Positions 33,806-42,690 of a DNA stretch of 64,000 nucleotides are shown here, one piece after another; positions within the stretch are counted from its first letter, which is position 1; every line of letters starts with the position of its first letter. Position numbers and translations under genes: made by a program. The notes under the pieces were generated by a model. It did not search any database, was not told the origin of the DNA, and saw only the letters and a list, made by a program, of their open reading frames with translations. The DNA comes from Leucobacter exalbidus (GTDB taxonomy: Bacteria > Actinomycetota > Actinomycetes > Actinomycetales > Microbacteriaceae): the NCBI RefSeq assembly GCF_017834145.1, contig NZ_JAFIDA010000001.1, positions 2,356,001-2,420,000 of the forward strand, in the 5' to 3' direction.

Positions 33806-36483
33806 CATCCCGACGCAGTTCATTCTGGCGCTCGCCAATGGCGGCCCTTTCAGGGGGCATCGTCACGCTGCTGGCTTTGCTCGCCATTTTCGCCCCCATT
33901 TTTTGGGGCGAAGCCGCCGCGACTCCGGATCCGACTGCGCTGCTGCAGTCCCCGAGCGCAGCGCATCCGCTCGGCACCGATAGTCTCGGTCGCGATCTGC
34001 TGTTGCGCACATTGGTCGCGACCCGCACCTCACTCGTCATGGCACTCATCGCCACCGCATGCGGTGCCGTAGCCGGGCTTATTCTGGGTGCGTTGCCCGC
34101 TGTGCTGGGCGTGCGTGCGCAGCGTGCTTTCAGCGCGGTCATCAATACCTGGCTCGCATTCCCTGTGCTGCTTGTCGCCATGCTCACCGTGATTCTGCTC
34201 GGGGCGGGTCCTGCAACCTCAGTGATCGCACTCGCGCTCACGATGACACCGTCCTTTGCGCGACTCGCTCAAACGCTGTCTTCTCGTGTGGGCGGTTCTG
34301 AGTATCTCGCCGCCGCAAAAATGTTGGGTGTCTCTAAGCCCCGCCAGTATCTCAAGTACGTGCTGCCGAATATTGGTGAGCCGGTCATCGTCAATGTGAC
34401 CATCTCTATTGGTGGCGGTTTGCTCGCGCTCTCGAGCCTGAGTTTCTTGGGCGTCGGTATTCAGCCGCCCGAGTATGACTGGGGTCGCATGCTCAACGAG
34501 GGCTTTGCGCAGGTCTACAGTCAGCCTTCGGCGGTGGTGGGCCCTGGTGTGCTCGTCGTCCTCGCCGGTTTGTCGTTTGGCATGTTGGGCGAGGCGCTCG
34601 CCTCACACATGCGGCAGCAGGGCCGAGGCCGTATGCTCTCGGCACGTAAACTCGGCCCCGCGCCGAGCGCGAAGGCCGATGCGATCGAAGGCAATCCGGT
34701 GCTCAGCGTGCCTGGCAGCGCCTCAGGGCACAACGCCGGCAGCGAAGTGCAGCCCCTGCTCGAGGTCGAAGGCCTCGCGGTCTCATTCCCTGGCGAAGAA
34801 GGGTGGATTCGCCCCGTGAGCAACGTGTCCTTCTCCATCATGCCCGGTGAACTCGTCGGGGTGGTGGGTGAATCGGGCAGCGGTAAGAGCGTCACCATGA
34901 TGTCTGTGGCTCAACTTGCGCCAGCCAACGCCGCAGTAACCGCCACCAAGCTGAAGTTCAACGGGCAGGAGCTTTCCCACCTCTCGGCCGTCGAAGCAGG
35001 GCAGGTGCTCGGAACTCAGGTTGGCGTCATCTTCCAGGATTCATTGACCGCGCTGAACCCGGCATTGCGGGTAGGTACCCAGCTCGCTGAGGTGCCTCGC
35101 GTGCACGAACACGTGAGTCGTAAAGTTGCCCATGCGCGGGCCGTCGCAGCTCTGGACGAAGTGCGCATCCCAGAGCCCGAGCGTCGGGCTATGCAATTTC
35201 CGCACGAGTTCTCGGGCGGCATGCGGCAGCGCTCCCTCATTGCGATGGCGCAGATTGGCAGCCCGTCTCTCATCATCGCCGACGAGCCCACTACCGCGCT
35301 AGATGTCACCGTTCAGCAGCGAGTGCTGGCCCTGCTCCGCGCTAAGTGCGAGGAAACTGGCGCCGCTGCCATTGTGATCTCCCACGACATTGCGGTGCTC
35401 GCTGAGCTCTGCTCACGCATCCTCGTGATGTACAAGGGCGAGATCGTTGAAAATATTGACGTACGAGATCTGCCGCATCCTGAGCGACTGCAACACCCGT
35501 ATTCGCGAGCGCTCGTCGAATGCATGCCTGATTTGACGACGGACCGGTCGCTGCCCCTGGCAACCATCCCCGAGGATCCTCAGTACCTCACGGAGTCGGT
35601 TGATGATGAACACCCCACATGGGAACGTAAGCCAACACAGCTCATCAGCGTGGTGGAAGACGGTGCTGCTGCGCGTCGAGGCGCAGACCTGGTGGTTGAT
35701 GATCTCGTCGTGACGTTTGGGCATGGAGCTAAGGCTTTCAACGCGGTCGACGGCGTATCATTCGAGCTCGCAAGCGGTTCTGTCCTCGGGTTGGTGGGCG
35801 AATCCGGATCGGGGAAATCCACGGTGGCGCGTACCATCGCAGGCCTGCAGCCTGCGACTGCTGGCCGCGTGAGTATCGGAGGCGATGATCTCTTGCGCAC
35901 CGCAGGGGTGAACCGGCTCGAGCGGGCACGTGATGTCCAAATGATTTTCCAGGATCCGTATTCATCGCTCAACCCGCGCATGAACGTGCGCGAGGTACTC
36001 GATGAGGTGCTGATGACCCATGGCATGACGAACGCGCGTGAACGACGCACCCAAGTGTCTGAGCTGCTCGACCTTGTACGGCTGCGTGCCAATACAGCTG
36101 ACCTCTACCCCGGTCAGATGTCGGGCGGTATGCGCCAGCGTGTGGCGATCGCTCGATGCCTCGCAGCTAAACCACGGCTCATCATCGCCGACGAAATTAC
36201 TTCGGCGCTCGATGCTTCAGTACAGGGTGCAGTGCTGAACCTGATTCGTGAATTGCAGCGCGAACTCGATATCTCGATGCTGTTCATCACGCACAACCTG
36301 GCAGCGGTGCGATATATCGCAGACCGCACCGCCGTCATGCAGCACGGCCGCATTGTCGAGATTGCTGATCCAGACAAGCTCGTGCGTGCGCCTGAACACC
36401 CCTACACCCAGACCCTGGTCGACGCGATTCCCCGCATCGACAACGCGGGCACTGATGCGCTACTGAGGAGTCTCAGAACATGA
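33802..36483 (+). CDS. Fused ABC permease (DppC) - ATPase (DppD) - ATPase (DppF)
   Basis: 893-residue three-part fusion. Residues about 1-285 are a DppC-type permease (HPLGTDSLGRDLLLRTLVATR, and EYLAAAKMLGVSKPRQYLKY as coupling loop). Residues about 315-590 form the first ATPase: Walker A GESGSGKSVTM (near 358), Q loop VIFQDSLTALNP, signature FSGGMRQRSL, Walker B LIIADEPTTALD. After a linker with the TIPEDPQYL element, residues about 630-885 form the second ATPase: GESGSGKSTVART (near 668), IFQDPYSSLNP, MSGGMRQRVAIARC, LIIADEITSALDAS. In the second Walker B region the usual DEPTS is DEITS; the catalytic Glu is kept. Permease-plus-one-ATPase fusions are known in actinobacteria; having both ATPases in the chain fixes a 1:1:1 ratio. 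No frameshift was seen at the junctions. Confidence 0.93.
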   Translation: MTSRRSSFWRSPMAALSGGIVTLLALLAIFAPIFWGEAAATPDPTALLQSPSAAHPLGTDSLGRDLLLRTLVATRTSLVMALIATACGAVAGLILGALPAVLGVRAQRAFSAVINTWLAFPVLLVAMLTVILLGAGPATSVIALALTMTPSFARLAQTLSSRVGGSEYLAAAKMLGVSKPRQYLKYVLPNIGEPVIVNVTISIGGGLLALSSLSFLGVGIQPPEYDWGRMLNEGFAQVYSQPSAVVGPGVLVVLAGLSFGMLGEALASHMRQQGRGRMLSARKLGPAPSAKADAIEGNPVLSVPGSASGHNAGSEVQPLLEVEGLAVSFPGEEGWIRPVSNVSFSIMPGELVGVVGESGSGKSVTMMSVAQLAPANAAVTATKLKFNGQELSHLSAVEAGQVLGTQVGVIFQDSLTALNPALRVGTQLAEVPRVHEHVSRKVAHARAVAALDEVRIPEPERRAMQFPHEFSGGMRQRSLIAMAQIGSPSLIIADEPTTALDVTVQQRVLALLRAKCEETGAAAIVISHDIAVLAELCSRILVMYKGEIVENIDVRDLPHPERLQHPYSRALVECMPDLTTDRSLPLATIPEDPQYLTESVDDEHPTWERKPTQLISVVEDGAAARRGADLVVDDLVVTFGHGAKAFNAVDGVSFELASGSVLGLVGESGSGKSTVARTIAGLQPATAGRVSIGGDDLLRTAGVNRLERARDVQMIFQDPYSSLNPRMNVREVLDEVLMTHGMTNARERRTQVSELLDLVRLRANTADLYPGQMSGGMRQRVAIARCLAAKPRLIIADEITSALDASVQGAVLNLIRELQRELDISMLFITHNLAAVRYIADRTAVMQHGRIVEIADPDKLVRAPEHPYTQTLVDAIPRIDNAGTDALLRSLRT

Positions 36484-37682
36484 ACGCCGACACCACCTTG
36501 CTGACCGCGTTGAGGGCAGGCGCCGAGGCTATGCTCCCCGAGTTAGTTGCGCTCAGGCGCGAGATTCACCGTGATCCGGAGCTGGGGTTGGCGTTACCGC
36601 GCACGCAACAGCGCGTGCTCGAGGCCCTCGATATCGAGGGTGTCGAGCTCTTGAAGGGGCAGCAGATCGGTTCAGTAATTGGCATTGTGCGCGGTGCGCT
36701 GCCCGGTGAAACAGTCATCTTGCGCGGCGACATGGATGCTTTGCCGATGCGTGAACGCACGGGGCTTGATTACGCGGCCGAGGGCGACGCGATGCATGCC
36801 TGCGGTCATGACCTGCATGTCGCGGGGCTTGTCGGTGCCGGTCGACTGCTCGCTGCCCACCGTGACCAGCTCGCAGGTACCGTCGTGCTCATGTTCCAGC
36901 CGGGCGAAGAGGTCGGCGATGGCGCGCGGTTGATGCTTGAAGAAGGCTTGCTGAGCGTGGTAGACCCTGCGCCAAGCTCGGCATACGCGATTCACGTAGT
37001 ACCCGGGGAATACGGGTACTTCTCGACGAAGCCGGGGCCGATAATGGCCGGATCACTGGAATTCGGTATCACCGTGAAGGGCCGTGGCGGCCATGCCTCC
37101 GCACCCCATCTGGCGATTGATCCGGTGCCGGTGGCCGCCGATATTGTGGGCGCGCTGCAGGCATTTGTGACGCGCACGTTTAGCGTGTTTGACCCGGTGG
37201 TGCTGTCGGTGACGCAGCTGTCGACTGGGGGCAGCGCGCGCAACGTGATTCCTGATGCGGTTGAGATGGGCGGCACCATTCGGGTGCTCTCGGCCGAGAC
37301 CCAGCGGACGGTCGAAGAACAGCTGCCCGCGCTGGTCGAGGGGCTTTGTGCGGCCCGAGGATGCGAAGGCGAAATTGAACTGAATCTACTGTGCCCCAGC
37401 ACTGTCAACGACGTCGAACGCACCGAGCACGCGCGGGCTGCGCTGGGGGCGGCGTTCGGAGAAGACCGAGTGTGGGAATCACCGGCTCCAGTGATGGGGT
37501 CAGAAGATTTCGCCTACGTATTACGCGAGGTGCCGGGCACCTTGCTGTTCTTGCGTGCAACACCTGCCGATATAGATCTTGCACAAGCCGCCCCGAATCA
37601 TTCGCCCGAGGTGGTGTTCGATGACGCCATACTGGCTGATCAGGCGATCGCGCTGGCCGCTCTCGCGCTGGTGAAAGCATAA
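36480..37682 (+). CDS. M20 family amidohydrolase (copy 1)
   Basis: 400-residue zinc amidohydrolase of the hippurate/IAA-amino acid hydrolase group, which release an acyl group or acid from an amino acid. Metal-site motifs: RGDMDALPMRERTG, HACGHDLHVAGLVGA, MFQPGEEVGDGA, and VMGSEDFAYVLREVPG with GRGGHASAPH for the dimerisation domain. The start overlaps the fusion-transporter stop by 4 bases, so it is the last gene of the import unit and probably acts first on the imported substrate. A paralogue lies at 39856. Confidence 0.92.
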   Translation: MNADTTLLTALRAGAEAMLPELVALRREIHRDPELGLALPRTQQRVLEALDIEGVELLKGQQIGSVIGIVRGALPGETVILRGDMDALPMRERTGLDYAAEGDAMHACGHDLHVAGLVGAGRLLAAHRDQLAGTVVLMFQPGEEVGDGARLMLEEGLLSVVDPAPSSAYAIHVVPGEYGYFSTKPGPIMAGSLEFGITVKGRGGHASAPHLAIDPVPVAADIVGALQAFVTRTFSVFDPVVLSVTQLSTGGSARNVIPDAVEMGGTIRVLSAETQRTVEEQLPALVEGLCAARGCEGEIELNLLCPSTVNDVERTEHARAALGAAFGEDRVWESPAPVMGSEDFAYVLREVPGTLLFLRATPADIDLAQAAPNHSPEVVFDDAILADQAIALAALALVKA

Positions 37683-37705
37683 ACGGCGCCAGTACCGCAT
37701 TGCGC

Positions 37706-37745
37706 CCTTCGATGTAATCCATTATATTGAATTACATCGAAGGGG
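37706..37745. promoter_or_regulatory. Candidate island operator, site 4, within a 14-bp inverted repeat
   Basis: Perfect 14-bp arms (37706-37719 and 37732-37745) enclose a 12-base centre. The centre and edges (37718-37733) match the reverse of the site at 27856 in 13 of 16 positions. A second, 7-bp inverted repeat with GGATCC arms follows at 37745-37762. It may act both as terminator for the import unit and as operator for the flavin reductase gene. Confidence 0.55.
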
Positions 37746-37789
37746 ATCCAATGGTGGATCCTCCGTAAATACACGGAAGTGGGGCGCGC

Positions 37790-38332
37790 ATGAGTCCGAA
37801 GCGCAATGACATCGGTGAATTTCAAGAGGGCTCGAAGCTCTATCACCCGCCGCAGCATCACTTCCGTGGCAGCTTGGGTCGCTTCGCCACAGGGGTGGCC
37901 GTGGTGACGTTTATTGGTCCCGAGGGTGAGCGGCGTGGCATCACGATCAATTCATTCACTTCGATATCAATGGATCCGCCTCTTGTTCTTGCGTCGATCG
38001 GTACGCAGGCTCGGTCGCATGAAGATCTCAAGGGCCGCCCCTTCACCGTGAACATCCTTGGTGCTCAGCAGCAGGCCCTCGCGAGCGAATTTGCGGGCCG
38101 CCCTGGATCAGCTGAGCCCACCTGGATAGAGGGGGAGCACGCACCCCGACTGGGCGGCACGATTAGCTGGTTCGAGTGCACCCCGTGGGCTGAATACCCG
38201 GGCGGTGACCACACCATGTTTTTGGGTGAAGTGCAGAACTACGACTACAGCAGAGGCGATGCCCTGGGGTTTGTGGGCGGTCAGTTCACGACCATTTCAG
38301 AGCTCGCCGGCGGTCAAGAAGAACTGTTCTAA
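37790..38332 (+). CDS. Flavin reductase (HpaC-like)
   Basis: 180-residue FMN-binding split-barrel reductase. It supplies FADH2 or FMNH2 to two-component monooxygenases. Pattern: FRGSLGRFATGVAVVTF at the N-terminus, GITINSFTSISMDPPLVLASIG (the ITxNSFTSVSxxPPL flavin-binding block), GRPFTVNILGAQQQALA, and HTMFLGEVQNY with the conserved H/G near the isoalloxazine. ATG start 57 bases after the operator. The oxygenase gene follows after about 70 bases, and the other monooxygenase (19555-20793) may also depend on it. Confidence 0.9.
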   Translation: MSPKRNDIGEFQEGSKLYHPPQHHFRGSLGRFATGVAVVTFIGPEGERRGITINSFTSISMDPPLVLASIGTQARSHEDLKGRPFTVNILGAQQQALASEFAGRPGSAEPTWIEGEHAPRLGGTISWFECTPWAEYPGGDHTMFLGEVQNYDYSRGDALGFVGGQFTTISELAGGQEELF

Positions 38333-38404
38333 ACACCGCGCACTGTGGGCACAGGCCCGCGTTTCTTCCTCAATGACGACAGAATCTCAGAAACGGAGCG
38401 TGTG

Positions 38405-39859
38405 ATGAGCATTCGCACTGGCCAGCAGTACCTCGACCGACTTAACGAGCGGACGGGGCAGATTTATCTCGACGGAGAGCTGATCTCCACCAACATTGCT
38501 GAGCACCCGAAGCTTGCGCCGGGGGCTCGCGCTTTCGCCAAGCTCTATGACATGCAACACGACCCCGCACACCGTGACGTGCTGACATTTGAGTCGCCGA
38601 CGAGTGGTGAACGCGTCAGCACGTCGTTCCTGGTGCCGCGCACCGAAGCTGATTTGGTGCAGCGCCGAGAAGCAATGGCATTGGTTGCTCGCTCATCGCA
38701 TGGCTTCTTAGGGCGCACAGGTGACTACATGAACAGCGCGCTCGCGGCGCTGTCAAGCGCCAAAACTTTCTTCGAGCAGGCAGACCCCGTGTTTGGCGAG
38801 CGCATTGAACGCTACACCGAGTATGTCCGTGAAAATGATCTCCTCACCGCCCACGCACTCATCACCCCGCAGGCAAACCGCGCCGAAACCGGTAGCCAGC
38901 CGATGGGTGACTCCCGCATTGCCGCGCGCATCGTCGAAGAACGTGAGGACGGCATCGTTGTGCGGGGCGCCCGCATGCTGGCCACTAATGCCCCGATCGC
39001 AGACGAGCTGCTCGTGTTCCCCTCAACCGTGTTGCGTGGAGCCCCGCAAGACGCACCCTACTCGTATGCGTTTGCCGTGCCGAGCGATGCCCCCGGCCTG
39101 AAGTATTACTGCCGCGCTCCGCTGCACGCCGGGGCTGGCAGCCTCGACGAGCCTCTGGCGAGTCGATTTGAGGAGCTTGACGCCTTTGTGGTGTTCGATG
39201 ACGTGTTCGTACCGAACGACCGTATCTTCATGTTGGGGAATCCACGGCTGCGCAATGAGTGGTACTCGGCCACGGGAGCTGGCGCGCTGATGACGCACCA
39301 GGTGGTGTGCCGCACACTCGCGAAAACAGAGTTCTATCTTGGTCTTGCCGCTGAACTCGCCGATGCAATTGGCATTGAAGATTTCCAGCACATTCAAGAA
39401 GATCTCGGTGAGCTCATCACATATGTCGAGCTTGAGCGTGCGCTGTTGCGTGCCTCCGAAACTGAAGGTGAAGTAAGTGCAGACGGCGTCTACCTGCCCA
39501 AATGGAGCACGCTGAACGCCGCCCGCAACTGGTATCCCAAGAGTGTCTCGCAGCGGTTGCCCGAGATCATACGTAAGTTCTCAGCATCGGGTCTTATGGC
39601 CTTGCCGAGCGAAGCCGACCTCGATAACCCTGACGAGCGAGCAGATCTTGACCGGTACCTACAGGGTGCACGGGTTGACGCTCAAAGTCGCATTCGCCTG
39701 TTCAAACTTGCACTGGACGCCTCAGTTTCGGGTTTCGCTGGTCGTGAAAGCCTGTACGAGTATTACTTCTTCGGTGACCCTGTGCGAATGAAAACAGCAC
39801 TTGTGAAGGGCTACGATTTTGGCGTCGTGCGTGAACGTGTACGCGAACTGTTGGTGTGA
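38405..39859 (+). CDS. 4-hydroxyphenylacetate 3-hydroxylase (HpaB) family oxygenase
   Basis: 484-residue FADH2-using phenol hydroxylase of the HpaB family, giving an ortho-hydroxylated (catechol-type) product. MSIRTGQQYLDRLNERTGQIYLDGE is the standard N-terminus; GFLGRTGDYMNSALAAL is the conserved block preceding the flavin domain, and YFFGDPVRMKTALVKGYD the C-terminal one. The ATG at 38405 is preceded by ACGGAGCG. The substrate may be 4-hydroxyphenylacetate, tyrosine or a related phenol. No ring-cleavage genes are in the window, so if it feeds catabolism the lower pathway is elsewhere. It overlaps the M20 copy 2 gene. Confidence 0.88.
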   Translation: MSIRTGQQYLDRLNERTGQIYLDGELISTNIAEHPKLAPGARAFAKLYDMQHDPAHRDVLTFESPTSGERVSTSFLVPRTEADLVQRREAMALVARSSHGFLGRTGDYMNSALAALSSAKTFFEQADPVFGERIERYTEYVRENDLLTAHALITPQANRAETGSQPMGDSRIAARIVEEREDGIVVRGARMLATNAPIADELLVFPSTVLRGAPQDAPYSYAFAVPSDAPGLKYYCRAPLHAGAGSLDEPLASRFEELDAFVVFDDVFVPNDRIFMLGNPRLRNEWYSATGAGALMTHQVVCRTLAKTEFYLGLAAELADAIGIEDFQHIQEDLGELITYVELERALLRASETEGEVSADGVYLPKWSTLNAARNWYPKSVSQRLPEIIRKFSASGLMALPSEADLDNPDERADLDRYLQGARVDAQSRIRLFKLALDASVSGFAGRESLYEYYFFGDPVRMKTALVKGYDFGVVRERVRELLV

Positions 39860-41067
39860 GCGGCATGACGATTGAAGTTCATGTTCGTGAAGCCCTGCGC
39901 ATTCGTGCTGCCTCATTGCAGCCCGAGCTCGTGGAACTACGTCGCGCACTGCACCGCATTCCAGAGCCTGGGTTTGAGGTGCCGCTGACTCAGCAAGCGG
40001 TGCTCGAGGCGCTGGCTGGGCTGCCGCTTCAGATCACCACCGGTGCTTCGCTCGGATCGGTGACGGCGGTGCTCACGGGTGCGCGCCCGGGGCCGAGCGT
40101 GCTGTTGCGCGGGGACATGGACGCCCTGCCCATTGCCGAGGAAACGGGCCTTCCATATGCCGCGACGAATGGCGCCATGCATGCGTGCGGGCATGATCTG
40201 CACGTGGCAGGCCTCGTAGGAGCGGCGAAGTTGCTGTGTGAAATGCAGGCTGATCTTGCCGGGTCGGTCGTTTTCATGTTTCAACCTGGTGAGGAAGCTG
40301 GGGGCGGTGCACCGCGCATGATTACGGAGGGCGTACTTGAAGCGGCGGGTAGCCGGGTCGAGGCCGCCTACGGCATTCACGTGCTGCCAGGGGTGCGCGG
40401 TACTTTTCAAACCAAACCAGGCCCGCTGATGGGCGGCGCTAATTTGTTCACCGTGACGGTGCACGGCAAGGGCGGCCACGGGTCGCGGCCGCACGAAGCG
40501 ATTGATCCGGTGCCGGTGCTGGCCGAGATGATCCTCGCGCTGCAGAGCTACGCCACACGCCGGCTGTCGCCCAATGACCCTGCGATCATCTCGGTGACCA
40601 AGCTGTCAGGGAGCAGCGCGGTGAATATTATTGCCGACGAGGCTTCCTTCTCGGCGACAGTGCGTACGTTGTCTCGTGATGTGCTCGAACAGCTGCGAGT
40701 CGGCCTGCCTCGCATGGTCGCTCTGATCGCCGAGGCTCACGGCTGCACGGTCGATGCAAATTTCACGGTCGTTTATCCGGTCACAGTGAATGATCATGCG
40801 GCGACCAGCGGCGCCATCGACGCGCTCACAGAAACATTTGGTGCAGAGCGAGTGGAGACGCTCACCGCTCCGATTATGGCATCTGAGGATTTCTCATTTG
40901 TGCTCGACGAAGTGCCAGGAACGTTTCTGTTCTTGGGTGCTACGCCGCCAGAGATCGACCCTGCAGATGCTGAAATGAACCACTCGCCGCGTGCGCAATT
41001 TGATGATGCGGTGCTGGGGGATCAAGCTGTGGCGCTCGCGGTACTCGCGCTGCAGCATCTAAGCTGA
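39856..41067 (+). CDS. M20 family amidohydrolase (copy 2)
   Basis: 403-residue paralogue of the enzyme at 36480. Motifs: RGDMDALPIAEETG, HACGHDLHVAGLVGAAKL, MFQPGEEAGGGA, GKGGHGSRPHEAIDP and MASEDFSFVLDEVPG. The GTG at 39856 overlaps the HpaB-like stop (GTGA); the ATG at 39865 is an alternative. In this position it could release the substrate of the hydroxylase from an amino acid conjugate. It ends the island; a 126-base gap with a strong terminator follows. Confidence 0.9.
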   Translation: MSGMTIEVHVREALRIRAASLQPELVELRRALHRIPEPGFEVPLTQQAVLEALAGLPLQITTGASLGSVTAVLTGARPGPSVLLRGDMDALPIAEETGLPYAATNGAMHACGHDLHVAGLVGAAKLLCEMQADLAGSVVFMFQPGEEAGGGAPRMITEGVLEAAGSRVEAAYGIHVLPGVRGTFQTKPGPLMGGANLFTVTVHGKGGHGSRPHEAIDPVPVLAEMILALQSYATRRLSPNDPAIISVTKLSGSSAVNIIADEASFSATVRTLSRDVLEQLRVGLPRMVALIAEAHGCTVDANFTVVYPVTVNDHAATSGAIDALTETFGAERVETLTAPIMASEDFSFVLDEVPGTFLFLGATPPEIDPADAEMNHSPRAQFDDAVLGDQAVALAVLALQHLS

Positions 41068-41130
41068 CAGGACAAGGCTCATGCCGCATCTGCGGCAAAG
41101 TGAAGCGCTTTGACGTGCTCATATAAAACG

Positions 41131-41176
41131 CGCGGCGGTGCGCTGTTCTGAATGTTTAGAACAGTGCACCGCCGCG
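41131..41176. terminator. Bidirectional intrinsic terminator
   Basis: 19-bp stem with one wobble (arms 41131-41149 and 41158-41176) between the island and the convergent permease gene. Confidence 0.88.
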
Positions 41177-41193
41177 TATCGCTGCGCGAGAAC

Positions 41194-42612
41194 CTACCCG
41201 CGGTCGCCGTGCAGCGGGTACTCCTCGCCGAGCTGATCGATCTGCTCGGTGGTGGGGTCACTCTCTGAGAAGTCCATCATGGGCACGGGGCGCTTGAAGC
41301 CGCCCGTGACGATCGCGATGATGACGACGCCGACGGCGACCCAGATGCCGCCCACGAGCCAGGTAGTCGCCTCGAGTGACGTCCACAGCCAGATGGTGAG
41401 GGCGAAGCCGATGAGCGGGGCGACGCCGTGCACCAGAATCGAGCGGGCGGTGAGGGGCTGCCTGCGGCCGCCGCGGGGAAACAGGTAGGTGCGAATCACC
41501 GACAGGTTGACCATTGCGAACGCGGCGAGTGCACCGAAGCTGATCATAAAGGCGACAACGTCGAGCGACAGGAACAGCGCCGACAGCGCAAACACCGAGA
41601 CGACGACCGCGGCGACCACCGGGGTGCCGAAGCGGCGGTGCAGGCGCGAGAGCGGGCGGGGCAGCATGCCGTCGCGGCCCATGGCGTACAGAATGCGAGA
41701 CACCGACACCTGGCCGGTCATGCCCGAGCCGAATGCGCCGACGACGTAGACGGCCACGAAGAATGCGGTGAAGGCCTGGCCGCCGATGTTGTCCATCACG
41801 GTGACGCCGGCCGCGTCAACCTCAGCGGTGGTGAGCGCCGCCCAATCGGGGGCGTAGGCAATAGCGCCAGCCCACGAGACGAGAATAAACATGAATCCGC
41901 CGACCAGCGTCGACAGCACGATGGCGCGCGGAATATCCTTGCGCGGGTTCTTGGCTTCCTCAGACAGCGTCGATACGGCGTCAAAGCCCAAGAACGAGAG
42001 TGCGAGGATGGCGGCGCCCGAGGCCACCGCACCGATGCCGCCCTCACCGAAGGTGAAAGGTTCGAGCAGGCCGATCTCAGTGTTGCCGCCGATCGCGTGC
42101 TTAAACGCGAGCACCACGAACACGATCACCAAAATGACCGACAGCGCGATGATCGCGATATTGAGCTTATTGACGAGCGTGATGCCCAGCACGTTGAACA
42201 GCAGCACGAGCAGCAGCGCCGCGAGCGTGAACGCCCACGCGGGAATCGAGGAAAACTGCGTGTTGAGATAAATGCCAATGAGCATGAAGTTGATCATCGG
42301 AATGAAGAGGTAATCGAGCAGCATCACCCAGCCGGTGAGAAAGCCCGCAGCGCCGCCAAACGACTGCTGTGTGTAGGTGTAGGCCGATCCGGCGACGGGG
42401 TACCGGCGCACCATGGCGCCGTAGCTGGCCGCGGTGAAGAGCATCGCGACGACCGCGACGACGTATGACGCGGGCAGGTGGCCGTCAGTTTCTTGGTTGA
42501 CGATGCCGTAGGTGGTGAAGACCGTGATCACGGTCATGTAGGTGACGCCGAACAGGGTGAGTCCGACGAGGCCCAGGGAACGTTTGAGTTTTGGGCTCTG
42601 AGAATCGCTCAC
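41194..42612 (-). CDS. APC family amino acid permease
   Basis: 472-residue secondary transporter with about 12 membrane segments. N-terminal block LGLVGLTLFGVTYMTVITVFTTYGIV and the later VRRYPVAGSAYTYTQQSFGG are the APC hallmarks (TM1 and the TM2-TM3 region); GFDAVSTLSEEAKNPRKDIPRAI is the conserved TM6-loop. The start is the GTG at 42612 after AAAGGAG, not the upstream ATG. The C-terminal 35 residues are acidic and cytosolic. It probably imports an amino acid or amine. A candidate operator shared with the neighbouring amidohydrolase lies upstream. Confidence 0.9.
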   Translation of the reverse strand: MSDSQSPKLKRSLGLVGLTLFGVTYMTVITVFTTYGIVNQETDGHLPASYVVAVVAMLFTAASYGAMVRRYPVAGSAYTYTQQSFGGAAGFLTGWVMLLDYLFIPMINFMLIGIYLNTQFSSIPAWAFTLAALLLVLLFNVLGITLVNKLNIAIIALSVILVIVFVVLAFKHAIGGNTEIGLLEPFTFGEGGIGAVASGAAILALSFLGFDAVSTLSEEAKNPRKDIPRAIVLSTLVGGFMFILVSWAGAIAYAPDWAALTTAEVDAAGVTVMDNIGGQAFTAFFVAVYVVGAFGSGMTGQVSVSRILYAMGRDGMLPRPLSRLHRRFGTPVVAAVVVSVFALSALFLSLDVVAFMISFGALAAFAMVNLSVIRTYLFPRGGRRQPLTARSILVHGVAPLIGFALTIWLWTSLEATTWLVGGIWVAVGVVIIAIVTGGFKRPVPMMDFSESDPTTEQIDQLGEEYPLHGDRG

Positions 42613-42690
42613 AGTATCTCCTTTGATAGTGCACATGCGCGGGTCGCAAGATGACCCAGTGGCTCAAGTTTAGCGCGGATTCCTCAAAAA

